A DNA stretch of 64,000 nucleotides, from NCBI RefSeq assembly GCF_019649015.1, contig NZ_BLPI01000001.1, positions 1,959,001 to 2,023,000 of the forward strand, in the 5' to 3' direction. Made by a program: the position numbers and the translations under genes. Positions 25,214 to 35,018 of this stretch are shown here, in pieces. Positions within the stretch are counted from its first letter, which is position 1. Each line of letters starts with the position of its first letter. A model generated the notes under the pieces. It saw nothing but the letters and a program-made list of their open reading frames with translations, was not told the DNA's origin and did no database searches. This DNA is from Agarivorans litoreus (lineage in GTDB: Bacteria; Pseudomonadota; Gammaproteobacteria; Enterobacterales; Celerinatantimonadaceae).

Positions 25214-26770
25214 TTATCCTGCTTGGTTATAGCTTGGAGATAACTCAGTTATCAGGCGAATACTGGAGATCATTTGGTCGAGCTGAAAATGCGGACGCAA
25301 ATGGATAATGGAGTAATAATGGCCAGGTTTACCGGCTTGTTCTTTAACTTGAATCTTGGCTTCGTTAAGCGGGTAACGCGCCCGAATTTCGTCGGAGGCT
25401 TCATCAGAGGCGGTGGTATAAGCATGCAACCAGCTTTGCAGGTCACGCTCAATCAAGTTAGCGTTATCAAATGAACCAACTCGATCTCGCCCCATCACTT
25501 TTAAGTAGTGCGCAAAGCGAGAAACACACAATACGTATTGCAACATCGACGATAAGCGTGCATTTACCGCTACCGATAAACTGTCGTAGTTTTTCGGTAA
25601 GTTGACGGAGGCATTGCTATACAAAACTAAGTGTTCTGTATGCGGAACTGTAGACACCGGAATAAAACCGCTGTCAGACAATTGCTTCTCTAAACGGTCG
25701 CCAACTTGCAAATTCACCGAGGGCTTAGCCGAGCGCATATGGCGCGAAAACTTAAAGCGAGAACTGGGTAAATCGAATACCAAACCGTGCTTGTATTGGC
25801 CTGGCTGCAAGCCACGAATTTGGCTAAACCAGCCAGATTCTTTAAAAGCGCGCAGGGCCACGGCAGCGACACCGTATGCGGCGTTGCCCCATAAGTAGTC
25901 ACCTTCGGCATCGTTAACTTGCTCAACAAACATAAAGCCTTCTTGGCGACGGCCATCTTGTTGATAGGGCTCACGCATTAAAATATTGGGCGCGGTAATG
26001 CCTAAAAAGCGGGAGTCTTCTTGGCTACGCAGCTTACGCCAATTGATGTATTCAGCTTGTGAAAACTGCGCACTAATATCTCGAACTGATGCCAGCTCAC
26101 TGAAGAAGTCGACACCAAACATTGATGGCGCAGCGCCAGTAACAAAAGGCGCAAACGCAGCGGCGGCTGCATGGCTAATTGCCCGCAGCGCATCAATGTC
26201 GTTAGTAGGCATGCCACGTTTGGCTTTGTGCGAGATTTGGTAGTCACCCACAATCATGCCAAAGGGTTCACCGCCCGGCATGTTGAACTCATTGGTATAA
26301 ATAAGCTTGAACAGTTCACTTTGATCAAACTCGATGGCACGTGATACATCGCGGCAAAGCTCGCGCCAGTTAAGGCTAATTAACTTAACCTTGGCAACCA
26401 GGCTGTGATCTTGAGTACCTGAATGCTCTGTAAGGTATTTCACCCCGCGCCAACTGGCTTCTAAGTCCTGAAACCGTTGATGGTGAATAATCGCGTTCAC
26501 TTGGTCATTTAAACGCTCATCAATGTCGCGAATGGCACGCAGCAAAATCGGCCTTAGGGTTTCCGCTGTCCATGCCGAGTCATACTGTTGATTGTCTCGT
26601 TCTAACCAAATTCGCAGTGCTAAATAGGCATCTTCTGCCGCTAAAAACTTATCCACCACTTGGCTCTGGGCACACCAATCCACATCAACATGTTGAGTAT
26701 CTAACTCAACTTGATGCAGGCTTTGGCTATCCACAAAACTCAGTGGTGGTAAAGTTTGGCTCATGGTCAT
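25214..26770 (-). CDS. Second TssC-like protein (ImpD type)
   Basis: A 518-residue member of the TssC/EvpB family. It has F-Q-D-L-E-A-S-W-R-G-V-K-Y-L, F-G-M-I-V-G-D-Y, S-R-F-L-G-I-T-A-P, the [13 protein letters not shown] block and I-H-L-R-P-H-F-Q-L-D near the end. These are the same blocks as in the TssC at 26805, in the same order, with only moderate identity between. Some T6SS loci (the imp type) keep two TssC-like genes. Whether this copy joins the sheath or has another role is unknown. The start may be 26770 or the ATG two codons later. Gap to tssC 34 bp with a hairpin in it. Confidence 0.85.
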   Translation of the reverse strand: MTMSQTLPPLSFVDSQSLHQVELDTQHVDVDWCAQSQVVDKFLAAEDAYLALRIWLERDNQQYDSAWTAETLRPILLRAIRDIDERLNDQVNAIIHHQRFQDLEASWRGVKYLTEHSGTQDHSLVAKVKLISLNWRELCRDVSRAIEFDQSELFKLIYTNEFNMPGGEPFGMIVGDYQISHKAKRGMPTNDIDALRAISHAAAAAFAPFVTGAAPSMFGVDFFSELASVRDISAQFSQAEYINWRKLRSQEDSRFLGITAPNILMREPYQQDGRRQEGFMFVEQVNDAEGDYLWGNAAYGVAAVALRAFKESGWFSQIRGLQPGQYKHGLVFDLPSSRFKFSRHMRSAKPSVNLQVGDRLEKQLSDSGFIPVSTVPHTEHLVLYSNASVNLPKNYDSLSVAVNARLSSMLQYVLCVSRFAHYLKVMGRDRVGSFDNANLIERDLQSWLHAYTTASDEASDEIRARYPLNEAKIQVKEQAGKPGHYYSIIHLRPHFQLDQMISSIRLITELSPSYNQAG

Positions 26771-26779
26771 AGTAATAAG

Positions 26780-26797
26780 GCGGGCCTTGCGGCCCGC
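26780..26797 (-). other. Hairpin with GCAA tetraloop between tssC and tssC2
   Basis: On the reverse strand GCGGGCC-GCAA-GGCCCGC is a perfect 7-bp, all G/C stem closed by a GNRA-type tetraloop. No T run follows, so it is more likely a 3' stabiliser or partial attenuator for the tssB-tssC message than a full terminator. Confidence 0.65.
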
Positions 26798-26804
26798 AAT
26801 CTAG

Positions 26805-28298
26805 TTATCCGCCGATTTCAGGGATTTTTGCGACTAAGCGCAGTGAAGTAGTCAGTTCTTCCATTTGCAACCATGGACGTAACCACGCTACTGCGTTGTA
26901 CGAACCAGGCGCACCCGGAATCTCTTTTACTTGAACTTTGGCATCAGCCAATGGGTATTTAGCTCGGATTTCTTGACCGCCGCCCTCAGAAGCATTCACG
27001 TAATTAAGAATCCAGCGGTTAAGCCAGTTTTCAACGTCTTCGGCTTCCATAAAGCTACCAATCTTGTCGCGCGCCATTACTTTTAGGTAATGCGCAAAAC
27101 GAGAGGTGGCCATCATGTAAGGCAGGCGAGATGAGATAGCCGCATTTGCTGTTGCATCTGGGTTATCGTATTTCTTCGGTTTTTGACAAGTCTGCGAACC
27201 AAAGAACACCGCGTAATCAGTGTTTTTGTAGTGACAAAGCGGTAAGAAACCTAACTTGCTAAGCTCTGCTTCGCGACGGTCGGTAATACCAATTTCGGTA
27301 GGACACTTAAGATCTGGGTCACCGTCGTCAGATACAAATAGGTGAGAAGGTAAGTTTTCAACTTTACCACCACCTTCCGCACCACGAATTGCCGTACAAA
27401 AGCCATATTTAGCAAAGGCTTCTGTCATACGTACACCCAATACGTAAGAAGCATTCATCCAACAGTACTCGTCGTGCTCGGTGGTTTGTGCCATACCGGT
27501 TTGCGGATCAACTTCGAATTCTTCGTAGTTGAACTCTTCAATTGGTGTAGTTGCTTCACCGTAAGGTAAACGTGCTAATACCCGAGGCATCGCTAAGGTT
27601 ACAAAGCGTGAATCATCGCTTTCACGGAATGAACGCCATTTAGTGTATTCAAGAGACTCAAATACTTTTTCTAAATCACGAGGCTTGCTAAGTTCTGTCC
27701 AGTTATCAAAACCAAACAAGGCTGGCGAAGAAGCTGATAAGAACGGCGCAAAACCAGCGGCAGCAACGTTCGACATTAAGCTTAACGACTCAATATCTTC
27801 TGGGTGATTAGTAAATTCGTAATCGCCCACTAACGCACCATAAGGTTCGCCGCCTGGCGTGCCAAATTCAGATTCGTACACTTTCTTGAAGATCTGGCTT
27901 TGATCAAACTCAACCGCTTTACTTAAATCTTTGTGCAGCTCTTTTTTGCTCATGCTAAGCACACGGATCTTAAGTGTTTGGCTGGTTTCAGAGTTCATCA
28001 CCAAGTAATTAAGACCACGCCAAGAGCCTTCTAGCTTTTGAAAGCTTTCGTGGTGCATAACCTCAGCTAACTGCTTAGAAATAAGCTCATCAATACCAGC
28101 AATGGCTTCTCTAAAGGTTACTGTTAAGTTTTTGTTCCAACTAACAGTGCCTTTCAGCGCTTCTTCGGTAAGCGTGCGCAATAACTCTTCTGAGCGAGAG
28201 CTATCGGTTTGCTTAGTGGCACCAATCGCTTGTTCTAAAATAGAACCTTGCGCTTCTTCAACACTTGGATCTAGAGTAGTTTGGCTTTCTACGCTCAT
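26805..28298 (-). CDS. tssC: TssC (VipB) sheath large subunit
   Basis: A 497-residue sheath protein that polymerises with TssB around the Hcp tube. Family blocks: [50 protein letters not shown] and [11 protein letters not shown] near the end. It overlaps tssB by 4 bp, consistent with equal production of both subunits. Confidence 0.96.
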   Translation of the reverse strand: MSVESQTTLDPSVEEAQGSILEQAIGATKQTDSSRSEELLRTLTEEALKGTVSWNKNLTVTFREAIAGIDELISKQLAEVMHHESFQKLEGSWRGLNYLVMNSETSQTLKIRVLSMSKKELHKDLSKAVEFDQSQIFKKVYESEFGTPGGEPYGALVGDYEFTNHPEDIESLSLMSNVAAAGFAPFLSASSPALFGFDNWTELSKPRDLEKVFESLEYTKWRSFRESDDSRFVTLAMPRVLARLPYGEATTPIEEFNYEEFEVDPQTGMAQTTEHDEYCWMNASYVLGVRMTEAFAKYGFCTAIRGAEGGGKVENLPSHLFVSDDGDPDLKCPTEIGITDRREAELSKLGFLPLCHYKNTDYAVFFGSQTCQKPKKYDNPDATANAAISSRLPYMMATSRFAHYLKVMARDKIGSFMEAEDVENWLNRWILNYVNASEGGGQEIRAKYPLADAKVQVKEIPGAPGSYNAVAWLRPWLQMEELTTSLRLVAKIPEIGG

Positions 28299-28810
28299 TC
28301 TGAACCCTCCGCACTAGGCTCTTTTTCAAGTTCGCCTTTTAGCTTTTGCAGAGAGTCAGTGTTGTTAAGCACTTCTTCTAGGATGTTTTCTAAGTCTTCT
28401 GAGCGGTCAACCTTAGTCATCAAGTCACGTAATTTATTACGTGTATCCATTAACTTACGTAATGGCTCAACTTGGTTAACTACCGCAGCTGGATCGAAAT
28501 CTTTCATTGAGCTGAACTCAAGCGCCACTGACATTTGTGAATCGTCATCAGCCAACTTGTTATCAACTTTAAATTCCAGTTTAGGATTCATGCGCTTAAG
28601 TACGTCGTCAAAGTTATCACGGTCAATTTGGATAAAACGACGATCTTTTAGCGGCTTTAAAGATGCGGTGTTGTCGCCCGCAAAATCGCCCATTACGCCT
28701 ACTACAAAAGGCAGTTCCTTTTTAACTGCAGCCCCTTCAGTTTCTACATCATAAGTGATGTGAACTCGTGGCTTGCGTACCCGAGACAACTTGCCGTGGA
28801 TACTGTCCAT
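28295..28810 (-). CDS. tssB: TssB (VipA) sheath small subunit
   Basis: 171 residues from the ATG at 28810, chosen because AAGGAG lies 6 bases upstream; nine extra in-frame codons upstream have no ribosome site. The [13 protein letters not shown] start, [13 protein letters not shown] and [12 protein letters not shown] blocks are diagnostic. It forms the heterodimer with TssC that contracts during firing. Confidence 0.96.
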   Translation of the reverse strand: MDSIHGKLSRVRKPRVHITYDVETEGAAVKKELPFVVGVMGDFAGDNTASLKPLKDRRFIQIDRDNFDDVLKRMNPKLEFKVDNKLADDDSQMSVALEFSSMKDFDPAAVVNQVEPLRKLMDTRNKLRDLMTKVDRSEDLENILEEVLNNTDSLQKLKGELEKEPSAEGSE

Positions 28811-28857
28811 ATCAATCTCCTTGTTCTTGATTAACACGCAGAGCGCTAAGCACCACG

Positions 28858-29967
28858 TTAGTCCTGTGATTCCGATGAAATACCAGTCAATCGGAAATAA
28901 CCGGTCCGAGCATCGTTGTCAGAAATCAGTTCTTGCAATAGATCTGGCAAGCTCATTCCACTCCAACGAACCACTTGTTCAATGGCATAAGCCATTGGCG
29001 AGTGAGGCTCGGTTTGCTTAAAAAACTCAGCAATCTTGCCGAGTTGTTGGATCGCGTCTGCGCGATTTCTTAGTTGATTACTGGGTCCTTCTGGCTCTGC
29101 CTCACCGGACTGTTCATCAGATTCTGTTAGTGTTTCTTCAGTTACCGTTTCAAGCTCAACCGCGCTAAGTTTGTCAGCAGCCAAGTAACGCACTGCCTCC
29201 ATGCAATCGGTTAAACGCTTAACTATGTGCGAACTAGGTTGAGGCTCACCCACCGCTTCGTCCATTGCTGCAGATAACTGCAAATAGGCTTGAGAAGCCG
29301 CTTCAATGTCTTGCAGTAACTCTGTGAAAAACGCGGTACTGGTGGCTTTTACTGTAAGGGTGATGTCTTCAAGCTTTACTGCGCCAGAAGCATGGCGCTG
29401 GTTGCGCTTAGTTTCTTCTAAACGCTCAACTTCACTGGCTTGCTCAAACTCCCACAGCGAATATGGCTGCTCTTCGATAAGGTCAGTGAGTGGCACGCAG
29501 GCAATTGGCATTAACAGAGTGCCTTCGCCGTCGTAGCCGTTTAGACCAACTAAAGGAGCAACACGTGTTACTAAGCCATCTTCGTCTGGGCTTGGATATA
29601 AATGTTCCCAATGGTTTTCAATTAAAGTACGGGCAATATCAAAGCCTTGGCGTAAGCCTTTAAAACCTTTGCGGCGCACTAAACCTTCGATTAACCAAGC
29701 GGCTAACTCTAAGTCTTTGCAGCTTTCAACCAGTACTTCAGGTACTTGATTGATAATTGGATCCCATTCATTAGCAAAGCTGAGTAAGGGTTCGTTATCC
29801 ACCAACGCATTACGTTCCGCGGCACGAGCCGTATTACGCACATCTTTGAGGGTAAAATACGTAGATAAAGGCGATGCATCTAAACGTGGGTCTTCACCAG
29901 TTGGTAAGTCTTCTGACACAGGCTGTGCAAGTTTTTCAAAATCAATATCAGACAATTCTTGAAACAT
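28858..29967 (-). CDS. tssA: TssA baseplate/sheath-cap protein (ImpA N-terminal domain)
   Basis: A 369-residue TssA with the ImpA_N domain: [11 protein letters not shown] near residue 20 and [14 protein letters not shown] at ~85-100. The family's C-terminal helical end keeps [14 protein letters not shown]. It primes tube-sheath growth or caps the far end, depending on subtype; the C-terminal type here is the short one. It lies 4 bp after pppA. Confidence 0.9.
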   Translation of the reverse strand: MFQELSDIDFEKLAQPVSEDLPTGEDPRLDASPLSTYFTLKDVRNTARAAERNALVDNEPLLSFANEWDPIINQVPEVLVESCKDLELAAWLIEGLVRRKGFKGLRQGFDIARTLIENHWEHLYPSPDEDGLVTRVAPLVGLNGYDGEGTLLMPIACVPLTDLIEEQPYSLWEFEQASEVERLEETKRNQRHASGAVKLEDITLTVKATSTAFFTELLQDIEAASQAYLQLSAAMDEAVGEPQPSSHIVKRLTDCMEAVRYLAADKLSAVELETVTEETLTESDEQSGEAEPEGPSNQLRNRADAIQQLGKIAEFFKQTEPHSPMAYAIEQVVRWSGMSLPDLLQELISDNDARTGYFRLTGISSESQD

Positions 29968-29971
29968 TCGC

Positions 29972-30796
29972 TTAGCCTCTCACCGAATTACGACGATTAA
30001 AAAACACCGGCACGGTGTCATCACAATGCTCTTCTTCGCTATCAGCATCGCTTTGGCTCACCTTAACCAGTACACAGCTCACGTTATCGCTAGCGCCTTT
30101 TACCAATGCTGAATGCATTAAAGCCAAGCCAATATCAGAGACGCTATTTGCTTGCATGCACATGGCTAAATCGGTGTCGTTAAGCTCTTTAGTTAAACCG
30201 TCTGAGCACAGTAAAAACTGGTCGCCAGGCAATAGCTGACCAGAATTTTGGTCAACGGTGAGTTCATCACTTACGCCAATGGCGCGAGTAATAACATTTG
30301 AAAGAGGATGATCTTCCGCTTCAGACTCAGGGATTAAACCCTGCTCCACCATGTCCATTACTTGGCTATGATCGCGGGTTTTACGCTGTAGATGATTTTG
30401 GCGCATCAAGTAGATACGGCTATCTCCCACCCATAAGCAATGATAAAAACCATCGCGCACATGCAGTAAAACTGCAGTACTGCCGGCGGTTTTACCATCC
30501 AGATGTTGCTGAGAAAAATTGATGATTTGCTGGTTAGCTTGCAACAAGGCCTTACGTAAACAATCGATGCTTAAGCTGGCGGCTGGGGTTTGCTCAACAC
30601 ACTGCTTAACACTATCAATCACTATTTGGCTAGCAACATCACCCGCTGCATGTCCACCCATGCCGTCGGCTACTACCCATACGCCTTCTTCACGTAAATC
30701 AAGCACTGCATCTTCGTTGTAAGGGCGAACCTTGCCAGGATGGGTTTGCGCAAAACTAACAAAAAATCCATCCATCAGAGTTGGACTAGCTACCAT
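29972..30796 (-). CDS. pppA: PppA-type PP2C serine/threonine phosphatase
   Basis: 274 residues from the ATG at 30796, chosen because GGGAG lies 8 bases before it and the start then overlaps the tagF stop by 7 bp; a longer frame to 30874 would bury the start deep in tagF. PP2C motifs: R-P-Y-N-E-D-A, V-A-D-G-M-G-G-H, G-S-T-A-V-L, W-V-G-D-S-R and L-C-S-D-G-L-T. It removes phosphate from the forkhead protein TagH, opposing PpkA. Confidence 0.92.
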   Translation of the reverse strand: MVASPTLMDGFFVSFAQTHPGKVRPYNEDAVLDLREEGVWVVADGMGGHAAGDVASQIVIDSVKQCVEQTPAASLSIDCLRKALLQANQQIINFSQQHLDGKTAGSTAVLLHVRDGFYHCLWVGDSRIYLMRQNHLQRKTRDHSQVMDMVEQGLIPESEAEDHPLSNVITRAIGVSDELTVDQNSGQLLPGDQFLLCSDGLTKELNDTDLAMCMQANSVSDIGLALMHSALVKGASDNVSCVLVKVSQSDADSEEEHCDDTVPVFFNRRNSVRG

Positions 30797-31476
30797 CCCC
30801 ATTGCTCCCATTGACCATCTAACATGGCTGAAAATTGGCTTACTAATGGCAAACTTTCGCTCACCAAACTGCACTCAGGAACTAGCTCAGAGCCCTTAGT
30901 CCACCAGATGCAGTAACGATCTAAACGCTTACGTAATTGCTGATGCAGCATATGTTCAGCGCTAATCGCCTGCTCACTTTGCAACACTAATTGCTCGCTC
31001 TGCTTAGCATGGTTAAGCAAGGGGTTAGCGGCTTTGATGCCATCTAACCAATCCAGTTCTGCCACGCTTTCTGCCCAGCGAACCACGTCGGTATCATCAT
31101 CCAGCAGCTTTAATACTTTTTCTTCGCTTAGCTCGCTCCACTTACGTTGCTGCCATACATCAACCGGTACTTGGTTAATCGGTTTGGCCATAGTGAAGTA
31201 AAAGTGTCGGCCTACTTGATCAACACTCGGCATTAAGGTGCCTGCAATGGCAGATTCACCACATACCCCAGCGGAGAGAGCAAAGTGCCAAATAGGACTG
31301 GTTAGGTAACAATCTAACCAACGCTCACCTTGCTGCTCACGGCTTACCGCAATAACGGCTTGTAACCATTCACTCCAGCTGGCAACAAAATCACTCGGTA
31401 AATGGCTTTGAATAAAGTCGCCGCGTGCTGGCACTTTGCCAAAATAACCAAAACCGTTTACAGCGTTACAGGACAT
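30790..31476 (-). CDS. tagF: TagF (ImpM-type) post-translational repressor
   Basis: A 228-residue protein of the TagF/DUF2094 family with the diagnostic start G-Y-F-G-K-V-P-A-R-G-D-F-I and the S-P-I-W-H-F-A-L-S-A-G and L-M-P-S-V-D-Q-V-G-R-H-F-Y-F blocks. TagF holds T6SS off, in some systems by binding the forkhead protein. Here it is encoded next to pppA and overlaps tssM by 19 bp. Confidence 0.92.
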   Translation of the reverse strand: MSCNAVNGFGYFGKVPARGDFIQSHLPSDFVASWSEWLQAVIAVSREQQGERWLDCYLTSPIWHFALSAGVCGESAIAGTLMPSVDQVGRHFYFTMAKPINQVPVDVWQQRKWSELSEEKVLKLLDDDTDVVRWAESVAELDWLDGIKAANPLLNHAKQSEQLVLQSEQAISAEHMLHQQLRKRLDRYCIWWTKGSELVPECSLVSESLPLVSQFSAMLDGQWEQWGW

Positions 31477-34400
31477 GAGAACCTCGCTAAGTCTTTAGAC
31501 CAAAATGGGTGCATAGCGGTTGTTGGAATCAACTCCAACTGCACTTTGTTACCCTTGAACTCAATATCCAACACGTTATCTTTACGTGAGTCAGGGCGCT
31601 GCTTAGCTAAACCATCAAGCATGCGGAACAAGCCCCAATGCCCTGGATAAGTCTCTGAAATAGAGTGACCGGATTTAGGCGGCACAAAGGCTAAACGCGT
31701 ACTCCGGCTAGAGTCGGTTGGCCAAATAAAGTGAGAGGTACGCTGCGGACCATGGCGATATACCAATTCTTGTTCGCCCAGCTCAACCCGGAAGTTATTA
31801 ATGTGGCCATCTAAGTAAAGCGGCTTAAGGCCAAATTCCACTCGCGGCGTTTGCGAACCAGGCTCAAAAAATACGTCGCGAATACGGCGAGCTTGTTGGA
31901 ACACTTTTAGCGAGCCTGGGTCGATACCTACCGAACGCTCTAACTTCCAGTTACGTTTGCTGGTATCAACCGAAGACTTCAAGTAACGCTCAAAGAAGGT
32001 ATCCATTGTGCCGCCATAACCAAAGAAGCGGCCAAAGTCTTTTAGGCGAACTTCTTCAGCCGCTTTGCTATCAAAGGGGTATTTTCCACGAATCGCGGCG
32101 CGGTATTCTTTGTAAACACTGTCTTTCCAAATCGCATTAACATGTACCTGAGCGCCACGTTTAGCCAACGAAGAGGTTTGGCTAGACAGCTCGCCTAGCA
32201 TTGTTGAAAACGGCGCGGGCAAATCTTTACGAGAGCGTCGCAACGCACTAGTAACCGCAGCTTGGCTGTTGTCATCCATCAAACTGGTGTACGCCCGTTT
32301 ATTGTTTGACTCAGACAATACTTCTAGATAGTCACGCAGTTGCAGTAAAGAGACATGCATGCCTTCTAGATCGGCTTCGCTAATATTCAAGAAATCTTCA
32401 AATTCTGCTTCTACTTCAGCGCCAGGCAAGGCTAATTTGGCCTTGGACATATCGTTTGGTAAGAAGCGGTTAATCCGTGCTTTTTGATTCTTCAAGGCAA
32501 CATCAGCAACATTGCCAGCCACTTCACCTGCCATTTTAGTGTTGTCACTCATTGTCACTTCGGTAAGGCGTAGTTCTTTTTGCACCGCCAGAATAAAGCT
32601 TTGCAGAGGTCGCTCAGAGCCCGTTAAGTTCTTAGCTAGCACCGCGCCATCTTTCGCCGAAGCGTAAGGGCGAAGTTGCACGTCGGCTAGCAATTGCTCC
32701 CACTCAAAAACATAATCACGGAAGTAACGCTCACTCACCGCTTTAACCACTTCATCGCGGGTTGCTTCATCTATCGATAAGCTGTCACCGTACACCCAGC
32801 TGTCTTCCATCAGGCGTTTAACAATTCGGTTGTTTTCAATGCGGAATAAACCATGGAAGCCGCTGTAGGTATAAAGCCCTGGAATACCTTCATGCAAAGG
32901 CGCTCCACTATTACGAACAAATACTTGGCGACCTTGGCGGCCAAAGACATCACTCAACCTAAAGTCAGCTACATGGCTTGACAAAAACTCTATACGTAAA
33001 CGTTGGTAGGCACGTTCGGCCAAAGGCATACGGGTTAATACACTACGGGCTTGAGCAATCGCTTTATCATTAACCGGGATAAGGTTAATCCCTTCAGCAA
33101 ACAGGTTTCGGGTATGAACCATTAAGTCTTGGCGAAGGCCTTGGTTAATCTCACCCGGTAAACGGCGCTCGTAAAAAATCTCAAACCAGCTATATATTTG
33201 GTCAATTTCACGGTGCTCAGCATCGTAAATCATCAAATAGGTTTTAAGTGTTTCGTAGAGGTACTCGAGGTATTCTTCGTTCTCGACCAGCTCATGAGTA
33301 AGCGATTCAGTTAAGTAGGTAGCAAAGAAACCTTGTAACGCCCGCTGATAGGCCATCTTCGCGGGTTGGCCAATTTTTTCACCCTGATAAAGCCCCATGC
33401 GATGAACATCTTTATCCACCAACTGCTGACTAAAGCCAGCCGGTAGATCGCGTAAAGCATTAAGCGCTTGAACCAAGGTGATTACGTCGGTATCGGTAGA
33501 CAAACCAGGTTTAACAATGGCTTTATACTGATCTACAGCCGCTTCGCTGGTATCAACTAATTGTTTGTTCCAACTGTAACTGTTGTACCAAAGCAAACTA
33601 CAGGTAAGTAAGCTAAGCACACAGCCACCAGCAACAATGCGTCGTGTCCACATTGAATGTTTTTGGTGGTGACGGTTTACCGAACCAACAAACTTTTCTG
33701 GGAAAATCACGTCTTCAAGCAAACGCTTAATGAAGTAGCCCTTAGTTTCTCCACCTTGCTGTTTTAAGGGAACTTGCCCTAAACCCAAGCCATTTGAGGT
33801 TTCGGCCATAACCCGGTCAATCGGTTTACCCTCTTGGGTAGCACTCGCGATATACAAACCGCGCAACATAGGCGCTTCTTCAAAGGCATTTGGCGAGAAT
33901 ATTTCTTTTAAGAAATCATCAATGCTTGATTGCAACAGATGCATTTGCTTAGGGAATTCGTACATTAAAGTACGCTTATCAATATCGCGCTCTTGCTGTA
34001 AACGAACATTTAAGCGAGTTTGAATGCGTTTCAAAAGGCCGTGGAATTCACGATTAAATAAACCCACTACACCAGTGTCAGCATTCTCAGCAGTAAGCGG
34101 GAAAGTAATTCCCCAAATTTGCTCACGTTCGTTAGCGTTTAAGTCGGCGAAAAATTCACTAAAGCCGGCAATCAAGTCAGCTTTAGTAAGCACCACATAA
34201 ACCGGGAACTGCATGCCCAATTGGTTCTTAAGCTCCTGAATACGTTGCTTAATCGCACGCGCATGCAAGTTGCGCTCGGTACGGGTTTGTTGAATTAGGC
34301 TAGCCAAGCTAACGGTAACAATTGCACCGTTAATCGGACGTTTAGTACGGTATTTTTTAAGCAGGCCTAAAAAACCTAACCAAGCTCGAGAGTCTTTAGC

Positions 34401-34997
34401 GCTGTTGCTGTCTTGAGTGGTATAGCGGCCAGCGGTATCAATAAGTACCGCTTTGTTTGTAAACCACCAATCACAATGGCGGGTACCACCAACACCAGCT
34501 AATGGGTCATCGCCTAGTTTGTCTTTTAGTGGAAACTCTAAACCTGAGTTTTGCAGCGCGGTAGTTTTGCCAGTGCCAGGAGGGCCGATCATAATGTACC
34601 AAGGAAGCTGATATACCCCTTGGCCCTTAGCCAAACTTGAATTTTTAAGTACGTCTAAAGCGGTAACCACGCGCTCGCGTAAGGTTTCTACCTCACGGCG
34701 GCTTTCTTCGTCATCGCCATGCTCATCTTGACCATCTAGTAACGATTGCACCGCTTCTTGATTTTGCTTAGTGCTACGAACGTGCTGCCAAAACTGATAG
34801 ATAATGCAGATTAATGCCAGCGTAATGATGGTGAACAATCGAGCACTGGCGCTACCTAAAGGCTCGGCACCTGCAATCGCAATCAATGGTCCGCCAAACC
34901 AGATCAAAAAGGCCAGCGCCAAAAAACCCAGCAAGGTGATTGCCCATTTGGATTTAAGCATTTGTACTAAGCGTTGAAAAAACAAACTGTTAAACAT
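31458..34997 (-). CDS. tssM: TssM (IcmF) inner-membrane protein
   Basis: A 1,179-residue IcmF-type protein. Membrane helices at ~19-43 and ~55-71 and a third near 450. The cytoplasmic part between them has Walker A GPPGTGKT (138-145) and the ICmF-related domain; the periplasmic part ends in the TssM C-terminal beta domain. Walker A is intact, so nucleotide binding is possible. It bridges the inner membrane (with TssL) to the TssJ lipoprotein. Confidence 0.95.
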   Translation of the reverse strand: MFNSLFFQRLVQMLKSKWAITLLGFLALAFLIWFGGPLIAIAGAEPLGSASARLFTIITLALICIIYQFWQHVRSTKQNQEAVQSLLDGQDEHGDDEESRREVETLRERVVTALDVLKNSSLAKGQGVYQLPWYIMIGPPGTGKTTALQNSGLEFPLKDKLGDDPLAGVGGTRHCDWWFTNKAVLIDTAGRYTTQDSNSAKDSRAWLGFLGLLKKYRTKRPINGAIVTVSLASLIQQTRTERNLHARAIKQRIQELKNQLGMQFPVYVVLTKADLIAGFSEFFADLNANEREQIWGITFPLTAENADTGVVGLFNREFHGLLKRIQTRLNVRLQQERDIDKRTLMYEFPKQMHLLQSSIDDFLKEIFSPNAFEEAPMLRGLYIASATQEGKPIDRVMAETSNGLGLGQVPLKQQGGETKGYFIKRLLEDVIFPEKFVGSVNRHHQKHSMWTRRIVAGGCVLSLLTCSLLWYNSYSWNKQLVDTSEAAVDQYKAIVKPGLSTDTDVITLVQALNALRDLPAGFSQQLVDKDVHRMGLYQGEKIGQPAKMAYQRALQGFFATYLTESLTHELVENEEYLEYLYETLKTYLMIYDAEHREIDQIYSWFEIFYERRLPGEINQGLRQDLMVHTRNLFAEGINLIPVNDKAIAQARSVLTRMPLAERAYQRLRIEFLSSHVADFRLSDVFGRQGRQVFVRNSGAPLHEGIPGLYTYSGFHGLFRIENNRIVKRLMEDSWVYGDSLSIDEATRDEVVKAVSERYFRDYVFEWEQLLADVQLRPYASAKDGAVLAKNLTGSERPLQSFILAVQKELRLTEVTMSDNTKMAGEVAGNVADVALKNQKARINRFLPNDMSKAKLALPGAEVEAEFEDFLNISEADLEGMHVSLLQLRDYLEVLSESNNKRAYTSLMDDNSQAAVTSALRRSRKDLPAPFSTMLGELSSQTSSLAKRGAQVHVNAIWKDSVYKEYRAAIRGKYPFDSKAAEEVRLKDFGRFFGYGGTMDTFFERYLKSSVDTSKRNWKLERSVGIDPGSLKVFQQARRIRDVFFEPGSQTPRVEFGLKPLYLDGHINNFRVELGEQELVYRHGPQRTSHFIWPTDSSRSTRLAFVPPKSGHSISETYPGHWGLFRMLDGLAKQRPDSRKDNVLDIEFKGNKVQLELIPTTAMHPFWSKDLARFSCPVTL

Positions 34998-35018
34998 TTC
35001 TCAATCCTTTAAGTTTGC

